Below, one piece after another: positions 1-6,309 of a stretch of 6,354 bases of DNA; positions within the stretch are counted from its first letter, which is position 1; each line of letters opens with the position of its first letter. The position numbers were made by a program, and so were the translations under genes. A model generated the notes under the pieces. It made no database searches. It had not been told where the DNA came from and saw only the letters and a list, made by a program, of their open reading frames with translations. Where the stretch lies: contig QGUY01000232.1 of assembly GCA_003242315.1 (NCBI GenBank), positions 1 through 6,354 of the forward strand. Direction: 5' to 3'. The stretch is from Bacteroidota bacterium. Its GTDB lineage: Bacteria; Bacteroidota; Bacteroidia; Cytophagales; Cyclobacteriaceae.

Positions 1-512
1 TTCACCATTTCTTTTTGTGTGGAGCGTTAGATTTGTATAAAAGAACGATCCGCGAGGATGCAAATGGTAACGTTATCGTGCCTTTTGAACTTATCCGGTT
101 GCAGCGTGGCGATATTGCAGTTATGTACAATGTGTATTTCTTCAAGGATGCCGGTGTAATGCGTCCCGAGTCGCGCTACGAAGTGAACAGCCTGCTGGAG
201 ATGTTACGCGAAAACCCGAAATACAAAATCCGTATCCACGGACATACAAACGGTAACGCGCCTGGCAAGATCATCTCCATGGGTGAGGAGAAAAACTACT
301 TCTCCTTAACCGGAACGAAGGAAGGATTCGGCTCTGCTAAAAAGCTTTCGCAGGAGCGTGCCGAAGTAATCCGTGACTACCTTTTGGAACAAGGCATTGA
401 TGCGTCTCGCATGCAGATTAAAGCCTGGGGCGGAAAGCGGCCCATCCACGACAAGAACAGTCCCAGAGCAGAAGAAAACGTCAGGGTAGAGGTGGAGATT
501 CTTGAAGACTAA
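1..512 (+). CDS. OmpA-family peptidoglycan-associated outer-membrane protein, C-terminal part (5' truncated)
   Basis: The reading frame is open from base 3, so the gene starts upstream of the window; a TTG at base 15 is in frame but is probably internal. About 169 residues are visible, ending in TAA. Numbered from that TTG, a lead-in of about 30 residues is followed by an OmpA C-terminal domain: the strand with VMYNVYFF (37-43), GHTN (76-79), the helix LSQERAEVIRDYL (111-123), and NVRVEVEI (155-162) at the end. In this family the domain sits in the periplasm and binds peptidoglycan, anchoring the outer membrane. Two oddities are visible. The Asp of the usual GHTD motif is Asn, and about 21 extra residues lie between that motif and the conserved Arg of LSxxRA (R115). 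The gene is convergent with the cystathionine beta-synthase gene and is followed by a strong terminator. The family call is firm; binding ability and any specific partner are not known. Confidence 0.88.
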   Translation, partial: HHFFLCGALDLYKRTIREDANGNVIVPFELIRLQRGDIAVMYNVYFFKDAGVMRPESRYEVNSLLEMLRENPKYKIRIHGHTNGNAPGKIISMGEEKNYFSLTGTKEGFGSAKKLSQERAEVIRDYLLEQGIDASRMQIKAWGGKRPIHDKNSPRAEENVRVEVEILED

Positions 513-577
513 GCAAAGTCTTTGATCAAAATAACTGAGACTGAAAGGATCGAACAGTTAAATAGTTGGATGGTAAT

Positions 578-611
578 GTAGGGACGTTCCACGCAACGTC
601 CCTACTTTTTT
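578..611 (+). terminator. Rho-independent terminator after the OmpA-like gene
   Basis: A perfect 11-bp inverted repeat, GTAGGGACGTT (578-588) and AACGTCCCTAC (595-605), encloses a 6-base loop and is followed directly by six T (606-611). It lies 65 bases past the OmpA stop codon and is oriented for plus-strand transcripts. Read from the minus strand, the same stem has no T run after it, so it should act mainly one way, although it may also stabilise or block minus-strand read-through. The unusually regular palindrome suggests a dispersed repeat that serves as terminator. Confidence 0.82.
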
Positions 612-614
612 GCA

Positions 615-649
615 GCCCACTGTCCGCTGCCCATTGCCTATTGACTATT
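615..649 (-). repeat. Degenerate heptanucleotide tandem repeat (5 units)
   Basis: Read on the minus strand, five consecutive 7-base units follow each other without gaps, with a consensus close to ARTRGGC (for example AATAGGC and AATGGGC, each within one to three changes of its neighbour). The array begins inside the last codons of the cystathionine beta-synthase gene, includes its TAG stop (638-640), and ends just before the T run of the terminator. Short 7-base arrays of this style just after stop codons are something I recall from other Bacteroidota genomes. No function is assigned. Confidence 0.6.
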
Positions 650-2017
650 CCCCGCGACTGCCCTCAGAATATCATGCTGCGTAATGATATGCACCTTCTC
701 CTGTTCATCGCGAACGAGCACGGCCTTGTTTTCTTTGTTCACGAGGGATGACAGCACGTCGAGGGTGCTGTCAGGCGCGACAAAGATCATGGGTTTGTCC
801 ATGACTTCTCTTACGCGTTTGTTCTGCAGTTTCGGATCGTCGATGATTTTCTCCAGCAATCCGGATGAACTGATACTTCCTATGAAATGTCCGTTGTCAG
901 TAACGGGAATCTGGTCGATGCCTTCCCTGTTGAGGATCATGATCGCTTCGCTCACGATCGCGTCGCCAGATACAGTAAACAGTGTGTCCTTGCCGCCACG
1001 CGCCGCGATAATATCCCGTGCGGTGCTGAAGCTCCGCGACTCCAGGAAGCCGTGGTCCTTCATCCACTGATCGTTGTACACCTTGGCGAGGTACCTTGTG
1101 CCGTGATCGGGGAGGAGGATAACCATCAGGTCATCTTCCTTCAAGTGCTCCCGAGCATACTCAAGAGCGCCGTGCACGGCCGATCCGCTCGACCATCCAA
1201 CGAAGAGTCCTTCTTCGCGCGCAAGTTTTCGCGCCATGATGGCTCCGTCTTTGTCGGTTACTTTAATGAACAGATCGATGATATCGAAATCGACATTCTT
1301 GGGAAGGATATCTTCGCCGAACCCTTCGGTCAGGTAAGGATATATTTCGTTCTCATCGAAGATTCCTGTCTCCTTGTATTTTTTGAAAACAGATCCGTAG
1401 GTGTCGATACCTACGGCAACAATGTTCGGATTTTGTTGTTTTAGGAATCGCGCTGTGCCGCACATCGACCCACCAGTTCCTACGGTAGCAACATAATGCG
1501 TGATCTTGTGGTCCGTTTGTTCCCAGATTTCCGGACCTGTCGTTTCGTAGTGAGCTTGTGCGTTGGACAGGTTGTCGTATTGATTAGGGTAGAATGAGTT
1601 GTGAATTTCCTTGTTGAGTTTCCTCGCCACGGAGTAGTAGGAGCGAGGATCGTCAGGGTGGACGTTCGTAGGGCAGACGATTACTTCCGCGCCGACTGCC
1701 CGCAGGATGTTGATTTTTTCCTGCGACTGCTTGTCGGCCATGGTAAATATGCATTTGTAGCCTTTTGCGGCGGCGGCCAGCGCGAGGCCCATCCCGGTAT
1801 TTCCGGATGTTCCCTCGATAATGGTGCCTCCGGGTTTCAGAATGCCTGCTTTTTCGGCATCCTCAATCATTTTCAGGGCCATTCGGTCCTTGGTGGAGTT
1901 ACCGGGATTGAAATATTCCACTTTCACGGCAATGGTGCCCTTGACGCCCCGGTTTACTTTGTTCAGCCGTACGAGCGGGGTATTTCCGATCGTCTCGATA
2001 ATATTGTTGTAGATCAT
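638..2017 (-). CDS. PLP-dependent cystathionine beta-synthase with C-terminal CBS-domain pair
   Basis: A 459-residue cytoplasmic enzyme starting at ATG (2015-2017). It matches the cystathionine beta-synthase/cysteine synthase family (fold type II PLP enzymes), which condenses serine (or an activated serine) with homocysteine to cystathionine. Residues 1-325 form the catalytic domain: the PLP lysine K43 in NPGNSTKDR, TSGNTG at 70-75 (N73 faces the cofactor), the phosphate loop GTGGS at 180-184, EGFGEDILP at 231-239, and GWSSGSAV at 274-281, whose serine contacts the PLP ring. Residues of about 333-390 and 400-455 form two CBS domains, a regulatory module that binds adenosyl ligands in many relatives. 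The heme-binding N-terminal extension of animal enzymes is absent. The high similarity to eukaryotic-type enzymes plus the CBS tail favours cystathionine beta-synthase over plain O-acetylserine sulfhydrylase, but substrate preference is inferred. It lies 84 bases after pyrB, and its last codons fall in a 7-base repeat. Confidence 0.93.
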   Translation of the reverse strand: MIYNNIIETIGNTPLVRLNKVNRGVKGTIAVKVEYFNPGNSTKDRMALKMIEDAEKAGILKPGGTIIEGTSGNTGMGLALAAAAKGYKCIFTMADKQSQEKINILRAVGAEVIVCPTNVHPDDPRSYYSVARKLNKEIHNSFYPNQYDNLSNAQAHYETTGPEIWEQTDHKITHYVATVGTGGSMCGTARFLKQQNPNIVAVGIDTYGSVFKKYKETGIFDENEIYPYLTEGFGEDILPKNVDFDIIDLFIKVTDKDGAIMARKLAREEGLFVGWSSGSAVHGALEYAREHLKEDDLMVILLPDHGTRYLAKVYNDQWMKDHGFLESRSFSTARDIIAARGGKDTLFTVSGDAIVSEAIMILNREGIDQIPVTDNGHFIGSISSSGLLEKIIDDPKLQNKRVREVMDKPMIFVAPDSTLDVLSSLVNKENKAVLVRDEQEKVHIITQHDILRAVAGNSQ

Positions 2018-2026
2018 ATCAAGCCA

Positions 2027-2055
2027 TTCCGCGGAAACAAGTTACTATTTCCGCG
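2027..2055 (-). promoter_or_regulatory. Dyad and palindrome in the leader of the cystathionine beta-synthase gene
   Basis: The perfect 10-bp palindrome TTCCGCGGAA (2027-2036) ends 9 bases before the ATG. It overlaps a larger inverted repeat, CGCGGAAA/TTTCCGCG (8 bp, arms at 2048-2055 and 2030-2037, with a 10-base spacer). In RNA this would be a stem right in front of, or over, the ribosome-binding region; in DNA it could be an operator. The pattern is seen directly; a regulatory role is inference, and no clear promoter boxes accompany it. Confidence 0.4.
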
Positions 2056-2078
2056 CTTATCGTTAACGCATTATGTAT

Positions 2079-2110
2079 GGTCAGCGTTCCGCTGGCACCG
2101 CTCAGCCAGC
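2079..2110 (-). promoter_or_regulatory. Two mutually exclusive short hairpins at the pyrB stop codon
   Basis: On the minus strand, GCTGGC (2105-2110) can pair with GCCAGC (2091-2096) across the pyrB stop. The overlapping CAGCG (2090-2094) can instead pair with CGCTG (2082-2086) in a GAA-loop stem extended by GGT/ACC around a two-base bulge. Both cannot form at once. There is no T run after either stem, so neither is a standard terminator. They could protect the pyrB mRNA end or be chance in GC-rich sequence. Confidence 0.25.
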
Positions 2111-3028
2111 CGCCCCTGCCAGGAGATAAAGTACCGCCATGCGGACGGCCACGCCGTTCTCAACCTGGTCAAGGATAATGGAGTGGTCTGAGTCCGCCAC
2201 GTCACTACTGAGCTCTACTCCCCGGTTGATGGGACCCGGGTGCATGATCACGATCTGCCTGTGCAGGCTGTCGAGGAGTCGCTTGTTTATTCCGTAATAG
2301 AGGGAGTATTCACGAAGACTGGGGAAATACCGGATTTGCTGTCGTTCCAGCTGAATTCGGAGGACGTTCGCAACATCGCACCATTGCAGGGCCTTTTTTA
2401 CATCAAGCTCCACTTTCACACCGAGCTCATTGATGTATTTGGGCAGCAGGGTAGGCGGACCGCATACCATAACTTCTGCTCCCAGCTTTTTCAGCGCGAA
2501 GATATTTGACAGTGCCACGCGGGAGTGCAGGATGTCGCCAATGATGGCCACTTTTTTTCCGCCTACGCCTCCAAGTTTCTCGCGAATGGAGAACGCGTCA
2601 AGCAGGGCCTGCGTGGGGTGTTCGTGCGTGCCGTCTCCCGCATTGATGATGTTGGCTGAGATGTGTCGCGACAGGAAGTGGGGCGCACCGGGACTCGAAT
2701 GGCGCATCACAACCATGTCGACCTTCATGGCCAGAATGTTGTTTACCGTGTCCAGCAGGGTTTCCCCCTTCTTTACAGATGACGTGGATGCTGAGAAATT
2801 GACGACATCCGCCGATAACCGCTTTTCAGCAAGTTCGAATGATAGCCGTGTCCGTGTAGAGTTTTCGAAGAAAATATTGGCGATGGTGATATCCCGCAGG
2901 GACGGGACCTTCTTGATGGGACGGTTGATAACTTCTTTGAAATTCTCGGCGGTTTCAAAAATAAGATTGATGTCCTTCTCCGTGATGTCCTTTATTCCTA
3001 GGAGGTGTTTTTGACTGAGCTTGGACAT
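2102..3028 (-). CDS. pyrB: Aspartate carbamoyltransferase, catalytic subunit
   Basis: A 308-residue cytoplasmic enzyme joining carbamoyl phosphate and L-aspartate to N-carbamoyl-aspartate, the committed step of pyrimidine synthesis. Length is normal for the catalytic chain. Visible active-site motifs are the carbamoyl-phosphate loop STRT at 57-60 in FFENSTRTRLSFE, S83 and K87 of the mobile loop (TSSVKKGET), R109 in VMRH, HPTQ at 137-140, R170 in DILHSR, R224 and Q226 in the aspartate-binding VLRIQ segment, and HPGP at 263-266. These match known ATCase residues, so it should be active. The ATG start lies 4 bases after the pyrR stop, with an AAGGA motif inside the pyrR end, so the two genes are probably cotranscribed. 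No regulatory chain gene (pyrI) is present in the window, and the neighbouring gene is not a dihydroorotase, so the subunit arrangement is unknown. Confidence 0.96.
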   Translation of the reverse strand: MSKLSQKHLLGIKDITEKDINLIFETAENFKEVINRPIKKVPSLRDITIANIFFENSTRTRLSFELAEKRLSADVVNFSASTSSVKKGETLLDTVNNILAMKVDMVVMRHSSPGAPHFLSRHISANIINAGDGTHEHPTQALLDAFSIREKLGGVGGKKVAIIGDILHSRVALSNIFALKKLGAEVMVCGPPTLLPKYINELGVKVELDVKKALQWCDVANVLRIQLERQQIRYFPSLREYSLYYGINKRLLDSLHRQIVIMHPGPINRGVELSSDVADSDHSIILDQVENGVAVRMAVLYLLAGAAG

Positions 3029-3032
3029 AATT

Positions 3033-3581
3033 TCAATCCTTGTTGATCAACCAGATCCTGTTGTGTTCGTGCCCTTGTGCTTCCAGTTCCACGAGCACGC
3101 GTTCAGAGGGTAGCGTGTTAACCGCCTTCCCAATATAGTCGGCCGCGACGGGCAAGTCGCGACTGTATTTTCTGTCTATCAAAACAAGAAGCTCCACCTT
3201 CGCAGGCCGCCCAAACGCTATCATGGCGTCAAGTGCAGCGCGTACGGTGCGACCTGTGTACAGCACGTCGTCTACAAGCACCACCTTTTTGCCTTCAATG
3301 ACGAATGGAATCCGTGTTTGACTGGCCTTGACAGGCGTTTCGCGCCGCCTGAAGTCATCGCGGTGAAAAGTCACGTCCAGGTATCCCAGCGGGATAGTCT
3401 TCCGCGTGTCTTTTTCCAGTTTTCGGTGAATTTGTTCGGCCAGATATATGCCCCGGGGCTGAAGACCCAGGATCACGGTATCTGAGAAATCGGCGTGGTT
3501 TTCAATTAATTGTTGACAAAGGCGGCTGATTGTGAGGTCGAGAAGATCAGAGTCGAAGATGAGTTTCTTTCGCTTTGTCAC
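3033..3581 (-). CDS. pyrR: PyrR: pyrimidine operon regulator / uracil phosphoribosyltransferase
   Basis: A type I phosphoribosyltransferase. PyrR proteins convert uracil and PRPP to UMP, and in Gram-positive bacteria they also bind pyr mRNA leaders to control attenuation. Numbered from GTG (3579-3581, 182 residues), the PRPP loop VDDVLYTGRT is at 103-112, the PyrR-typical segment GYLDVTFHRDDFRRRETP at about 66-83, and GLQPRG at 39-44. A TTG at 3597-3599 would add six residues, but the family usually begins close to the KKLIFDS stretch, and the extra codons overlap a promoter-like box, so I prefer GTG. No strong ribosome-binding site precedes either start. The gene lies 45 bases after the secreted paralog and 4 bases before pyrB. 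No PyrR-type RNA binding loop or terminator/antiterminator pair was seen in the short leader, so RNA regulation is unproven here and the enzyme role is the safer assignment. Confidence 0.93.
   Translation of the reverse strand: MTKRKKLIFDSDLLDLTISRLCQQLIENHADFSDTVILGLQPRGIYLAEQIHRKLEKDTRKTIPLGYLDVTFHRDDFRRRETPVKASQTRIPFVIEGKKVVLVDDVLYTGRTVRAALDAMIAFGRPAKVELLVLIDRKYSRDLPVAADYIGKAVNTLPSERVLVELEAQGHEHNRIWLINKD
3037..3041 (-). promoter_or_regulatory. Ribosome-binding site of pyrB inside the pyrR 3' end
   Basis: The minus strand reads AAGGA 8 bases before the pyrB ATG, within the last codons of pyrR. It is one of the few recognisable Shine-Dalgarno sequences in the window and supports this start and translational coupling of pyrR with pyrB. 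Confidence 0.5.
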
Positions 3582-3586
3582 GGCCG

Positions 3587-3594
3587 CAAATATA
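3587..3594 (-). promoter_or_regulatory. Possible Bacteroidota -7 promoter box before pyrR
   Basis: The minus strand reads TATATTTG, an exact fit to the Bacteroidota -7 consensus TAnnTTTG, ending 5 bases before the preferred GTG start of pyrR. No matching TTTG element is seen at the usual distance of about 20 bases upstream. Initiation here would give an almost leaderless pyrR mRNA. It may be chance. Confidence 0.27.
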
Positions 3595-3626
3595 GACAAA
3601 AACGGCGAATGAAGCCCCGCGGGAGC

Positions 3627-5174
3627 TCACAGGTTGATCTTATTCACAAAAAACACCCGCCGCTTTTCTACGCCCCCGCCTGGGACCAAATTTTCAATTT
3701 CATGGATTCCGTAGGCGTAAAAATTGGCGTTGTACCAATAATCCAACCTGCTCGTGTTCCGCCGGGCCTTGACCAACACGTCATTTTCATGTAGCGTACG
3801 TATCGGATCAATGGTTTTTCCCTCGAGCACTTCGCTGTTGCGGATGATCTTTGTCCGGATCTGGTTGTCGTACAGGTACAGCAGCACAATCTTGTCGTCC
3901 TGAACGTCGAAACGGACGAACTGTTCGAGGCTGTATGTCTTCACATCGTTAATCTCGAAACTGTTATCCCATAACAAATTCCCATCCCGGTCGAATCCGA
4001 TGATGACAGCATGCGTGTAACGATAACCATCAAAAACCTGGTCGCCGCGAATCATAGGATACCCGGAAAATGCGCGCGGATAGAAAAAGCCCTGATATCC
4101 TGCACTGCTGACCGATGAATACTGAGGATAAAACGCTTCACCTAACACGATGAACTGATCATTGTGTTCGATCACTTCGTGAATGAGGAAGCGATAGTTG
4201 AACCGGACCTTCTTTCCCCTGATTTTCCTCCTTTCAATGCGCTCTTTTATCCGATTGCTTCTTCTGGCCTTCATATAATTAAAGAAATTCTGAAGGTCGC
4301 CGAAGTTGTAATACTTCGTGGTCTGCAATCCCGTGGGATCGACGGAGCTGATAAACAATCCCCGGGAGTATTCACTATTGCGCAGGCCGTACACTCCCGA
4401 GAGAATGTGAATGTTGCCTTCAGAACGCGTTGCCCGGCCAAAGATCAAGCCCGTGTTTTCCGCCGGCACAAGTGCATAATTGCTGATGATTGAACCGTCA
4501 GGTTCGTAGTTTTTTATCCAGATGGTGCGCTGTCGCAAATGGTTAAGTCCACCGATGAGCACCTGGAAACTGTCATCTTCAAATACTTTGATTTGAGTGA
4601 GCTCTCCATCTTCATTGAGGAGGCCAGGCAATATGGAAGACCTGTGTGTATACAGGTCGTAGAAGAGAACCAGGGGCACGCGATTGAAATAGCCGCCGAT
4701 GAGAACACCCCTCCCTGTAACCTGGCATTCGGTTGCGCTAAAGCGGATGAGACTGTTGATCGTGTACTGCCTATATTGGCCGCTTTCGTGATCGAGTTCA
4801 TAAAGTTCAAAATACTTCGCCGTGAAAGCGTGGAAAAGGAAATAAGCGTGCGACTTTCGGGTCACGGCCGCAATAAAGGCCATGTTGCGTTCAATGGGTA
4901 TGCTTCCACGCCACCGTTCTTCGAATGTGGTATCCAGGCGAATCAGTTCGAGAAAATGGTCCTGCTGACTGCGAACGAAGCGATGGAGGATCAGTCCTTG
5001 TGTCGAGGCTGGGGTAACCCGGAAACCTGGTTCGGTTTCTTCCAGTCTTAGTTCAAAACGATGGGGTTGTTCTACCTGTGCAGTAACCGGCGGTGCGAAG
5101 CAAAGGCATAAGAAGAGGAAGGCAACGACATCAGTTGACTTCCACCTTGTTAATATAAAAGACCTCTCGCACAC
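3627..5174 (-). CDS. Exported protein of unknown function, paralog of the adjacent upstream gene
   Basis: A 515-residue protein that I do not recognise as any named family. The N-terminus has a charged region (1-15), a hydrophobic core VVAFLFLCLCF (16-26) and a VTA-Q cleavage site near 32/33, so Sec export to the periplasm or surface is likely. The rest is rich in alternating hydrophobic and aromatic strands with recurring GFDRDGNLLWD-like segments, which hints at a beta-propeller or similar beta fold (inference). A strongly basic stretch lies at about 301-328. The C-terminus YWYNANFYAYGIHEIEN...RRVFFVNKINL closely parallels the upstream gene's YWYGNNFFVWGYHTIRN...REVFYINKVEVN, showing tandem duplication. 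The only in-frame start after the preceding in-frame stop is GTG at 5172-5174, which makes this gene overlap the upstream one by 44 bases, with the signal peptide partly coded in the overlap. It is followed by pyrR after 45 bases. Confidence 0.8.
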   Translation of the reverse strand: MCERSFILTRWKSTDVVAFLFLCLCFAPPVTAQVEQPHRFELRLEETEPGFRVTPASTQGLILHRFVRSQQDHFLELIRLDTTFEERWRGSIPIERNMAFIAAVTRKSHAYFLFHAFTAKYFELYELDHESGQYRQYTINSLIRFSATECQVTGRGVLIGGYFNRVPLVLFYDLYTHRSSILPGLLNEDGELTQIKVFEDDSFQVLIGGLNHLRQRTIWIKNYEPDGSIISNYALVPAENTGLIFGRATRSEGNIHILSGVYGLRNSEYSRGLFISSVDPTGLQTTKYYNFGDLQNFFNYMKARRSNRIKERIERRKIRGKKVRFNYRFLIHEVIEHNDQFIVLGEAFYPQYSSVSSAGYQGFFYPRAFSGYPMIRGDQVFDGYRYTHAVIIGFDRDGNLLWDNSFEINDVKTYSLEQFVRFDVQDDKIVLLYLYDNQIRTKIIRNSEVLEGKTIDPIRTLHENDVLVKARRNTSRLDYWYNANFYAYGIHEIENLVPGGGVEKRRVFFVNKINL

Positions 5175-6309
5175 GTTCTTTCATGGTAGTGTTGCGAATG
5201 GTATGGTAACCCCATACGAAGAAGTTGTTCCCATACCAGTACTGAATGCCTCCTTCATTTTCCTTTTCCGAGCGGATTTCATCCTCGGGATTAGGCAGGA
5301 GTATCTTCTGGGTGACAGTCTCATCATCCTCGCCGTCTTGCGGAAGGATCCACCGGGCTCTGATCTCTGATTCATGCTTTTCAAGGAAAATCAGATGTCC
5401 ATTTACGTAGTGAAAATCGGCCACCTGTTCCAATCCACCGCGTCTCACATCATCCAGTTGCAGGCTGTGATCCCATTGTACTGTACCGTCGGGAGCGAAC
5501 GAAATGACCATCGATTGGTACGTCTTGATTTCCTCGTTACGGGAACGATATCCATAGCTGTACGGACGGGAATACAGTCGTCCATAGCCAGGATAATACC
5601 ATCCATAGGGTGAGTAATACGGGCTGTAGTAATACGGACCGTAAGGTCTCGAGAAGTCTGAGAACGATGAAGAGGGCGAGTAGGCTTCCGCGAAGAGCAG
5701 AAATCCTTCTTCATATTCCTGGATACGGTACGGCATTACGTAGTTGATGAAATTCGGTATGCCGCCGCTGCTTACAACCTGCTGGGTGTTTTCACGAATA
5801 CGACGTGCGCGGCTTTCTTTCATGTAATCGAGGTAGTGATTCAATTCACCAAAAGCAGTGTACTTGATTTTCTGATCCTGGAACGGATCTATCGGCAACG
5901 CGAAAAAGCCGTTCGATTGCTTCGCATTACCTTCGCCCCATGTGCCCAACAGAATCAGGTCTTCCCGGATGAGCATACTGGTAAGTCCCGTCTGCAACGT
6001 ACGACGATCATCAAGCGTCACGACATCTTCGAGGAGCAATTGACCATGCTCATCGTAGGTTTGAAAGACGACTCTTCTTTCATCGCGTTGTGATCGTTCG
6101 ATCAGCACTACGTTGAACGTATTGTTTACGTTCACACGAAGGTCAACGAGTTCACTATCCTTCTGAAAGAATCCGGGTATGATCTTCATACTCCTGGCGC
6201 CGAGCTCGTACAAGAGTACGCTTGGCTCCTTGTTTACATATCCTCCCAGTATTGCGGAGTTTCCAACGCGCGTAAAGTGTGTGAAACTCATGGCAAGCTC
6301 GGGCTTCAC
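5131..6309 (-). CDS. Unknown paralog of the exported protein, apparently missing its N-terminal part (frame break)
   Basis: The open frame gives 392 residues from GTG at 6307-6309 to TGA. It aligns over its whole length with residues from about 140 to 515 of the downstream paralog, for example ILGGYVNKEPSVLLYEL against LIGGYFNRVPLVLFYDL, and LNHYLDYMKESRARRI against LQNFFNYMKARRSNRI. It has no signal peptide and lacks the first 140 or so residues. TAA codons close this frame just upstream, but the alternative frame continues the homology up to the window edge, so a one-base frame break or a real gene split at GTGA is likely. Residues 221-256 are a Tyr/Pro/Gly/Ser-rich loop (YYSPY-like repeats) absent in that form from the paralog. 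No named family or catalytic motif was recognised; if exported, export would depend on the missing N-terminal part. Confidence 0.72.
   Translation of the reverse strand: MKPELAMSFTHFTRVGNSAILGGYVNKEPSVLLYELGARSMKIIPGFFQKDSELVDLRVNVNNTFNVVLIERSQRDERRVVFQTYDEHGQLLLEDVVTLDDRRTLQTGLTSMLIREDLILLGTWGEGNAKQSNGFFALPIDPFQDQKIKYTAFGELNHYLDYMKESRARRIRENTQQVVSSGGIPNFINYVMPYRIQEYEEGFLLFAEAYSPSSSFSDFSRPYGPYYYSPYYSPYGWYYPGYGRLYSRPYSYGYRSRNEEIKTYQSMVISFAPDGTVQWDHSLQLDDVRRGGLEQVADFHYVNGHLIFLEKHESEIRARWILPQDGEDDETVTQKILLPNPEDEIRSEKENEGGIQYWYGNNFFVWGYHTIRNTTMKERVREVFYINKVEVN
5613..5637 (-). repeat. 15-base step direct repeat in the Tyr/Pro-rich segment
   Basis: The 10-mer AGTAATACGG (plus strand) occurs at 5613-5622 and again at 5628-5637, a shift of 15 bases or five codons, coding repeated Tyr-Tyr-Ser-Pro-Tyr units. 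It lies in the low-complexity stretch 5542-5649 and suggests expansion by slippage without loss of frame. Confidence 0.5.

Noticed and set aside
684..1444. Long plus-strand open frames (684-1070, 887-1444) opposite the cystathionine beta-synthase gene
   Set aside because: They have no recognisable domains and lie antisense to an intact conserved enzyme.
2676..2710. Stretch resembling a tRNA T-arm (GGGACTCGAAT)
   Set aside because: It lies inside well-conserved pyrB coding sequence, with no matching acceptor or anticodon stems around it.
2430..3014. Plus-strand open frame of 194 codons opposite pyrB
   Set aside because: The composition is that of a reverse-complement shadow, and pyrB is unmistakable on the other strand.
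3609..3623. Short GC-rich inverted repeat (AGCTCC/GGGGCT, minus strand) after the secreted paralog as a terminator
   Set aside because: It has only six pairs including a G-T, a 3-base loop, and no T run directly after it.
4539..5051. Plus-strand open frame of 170 codons opposite the secreted protein gene
   Set aside because: The opposite strand codes a protein with a signal peptide and clear homology to its neighbour, so this is a shadow frame.
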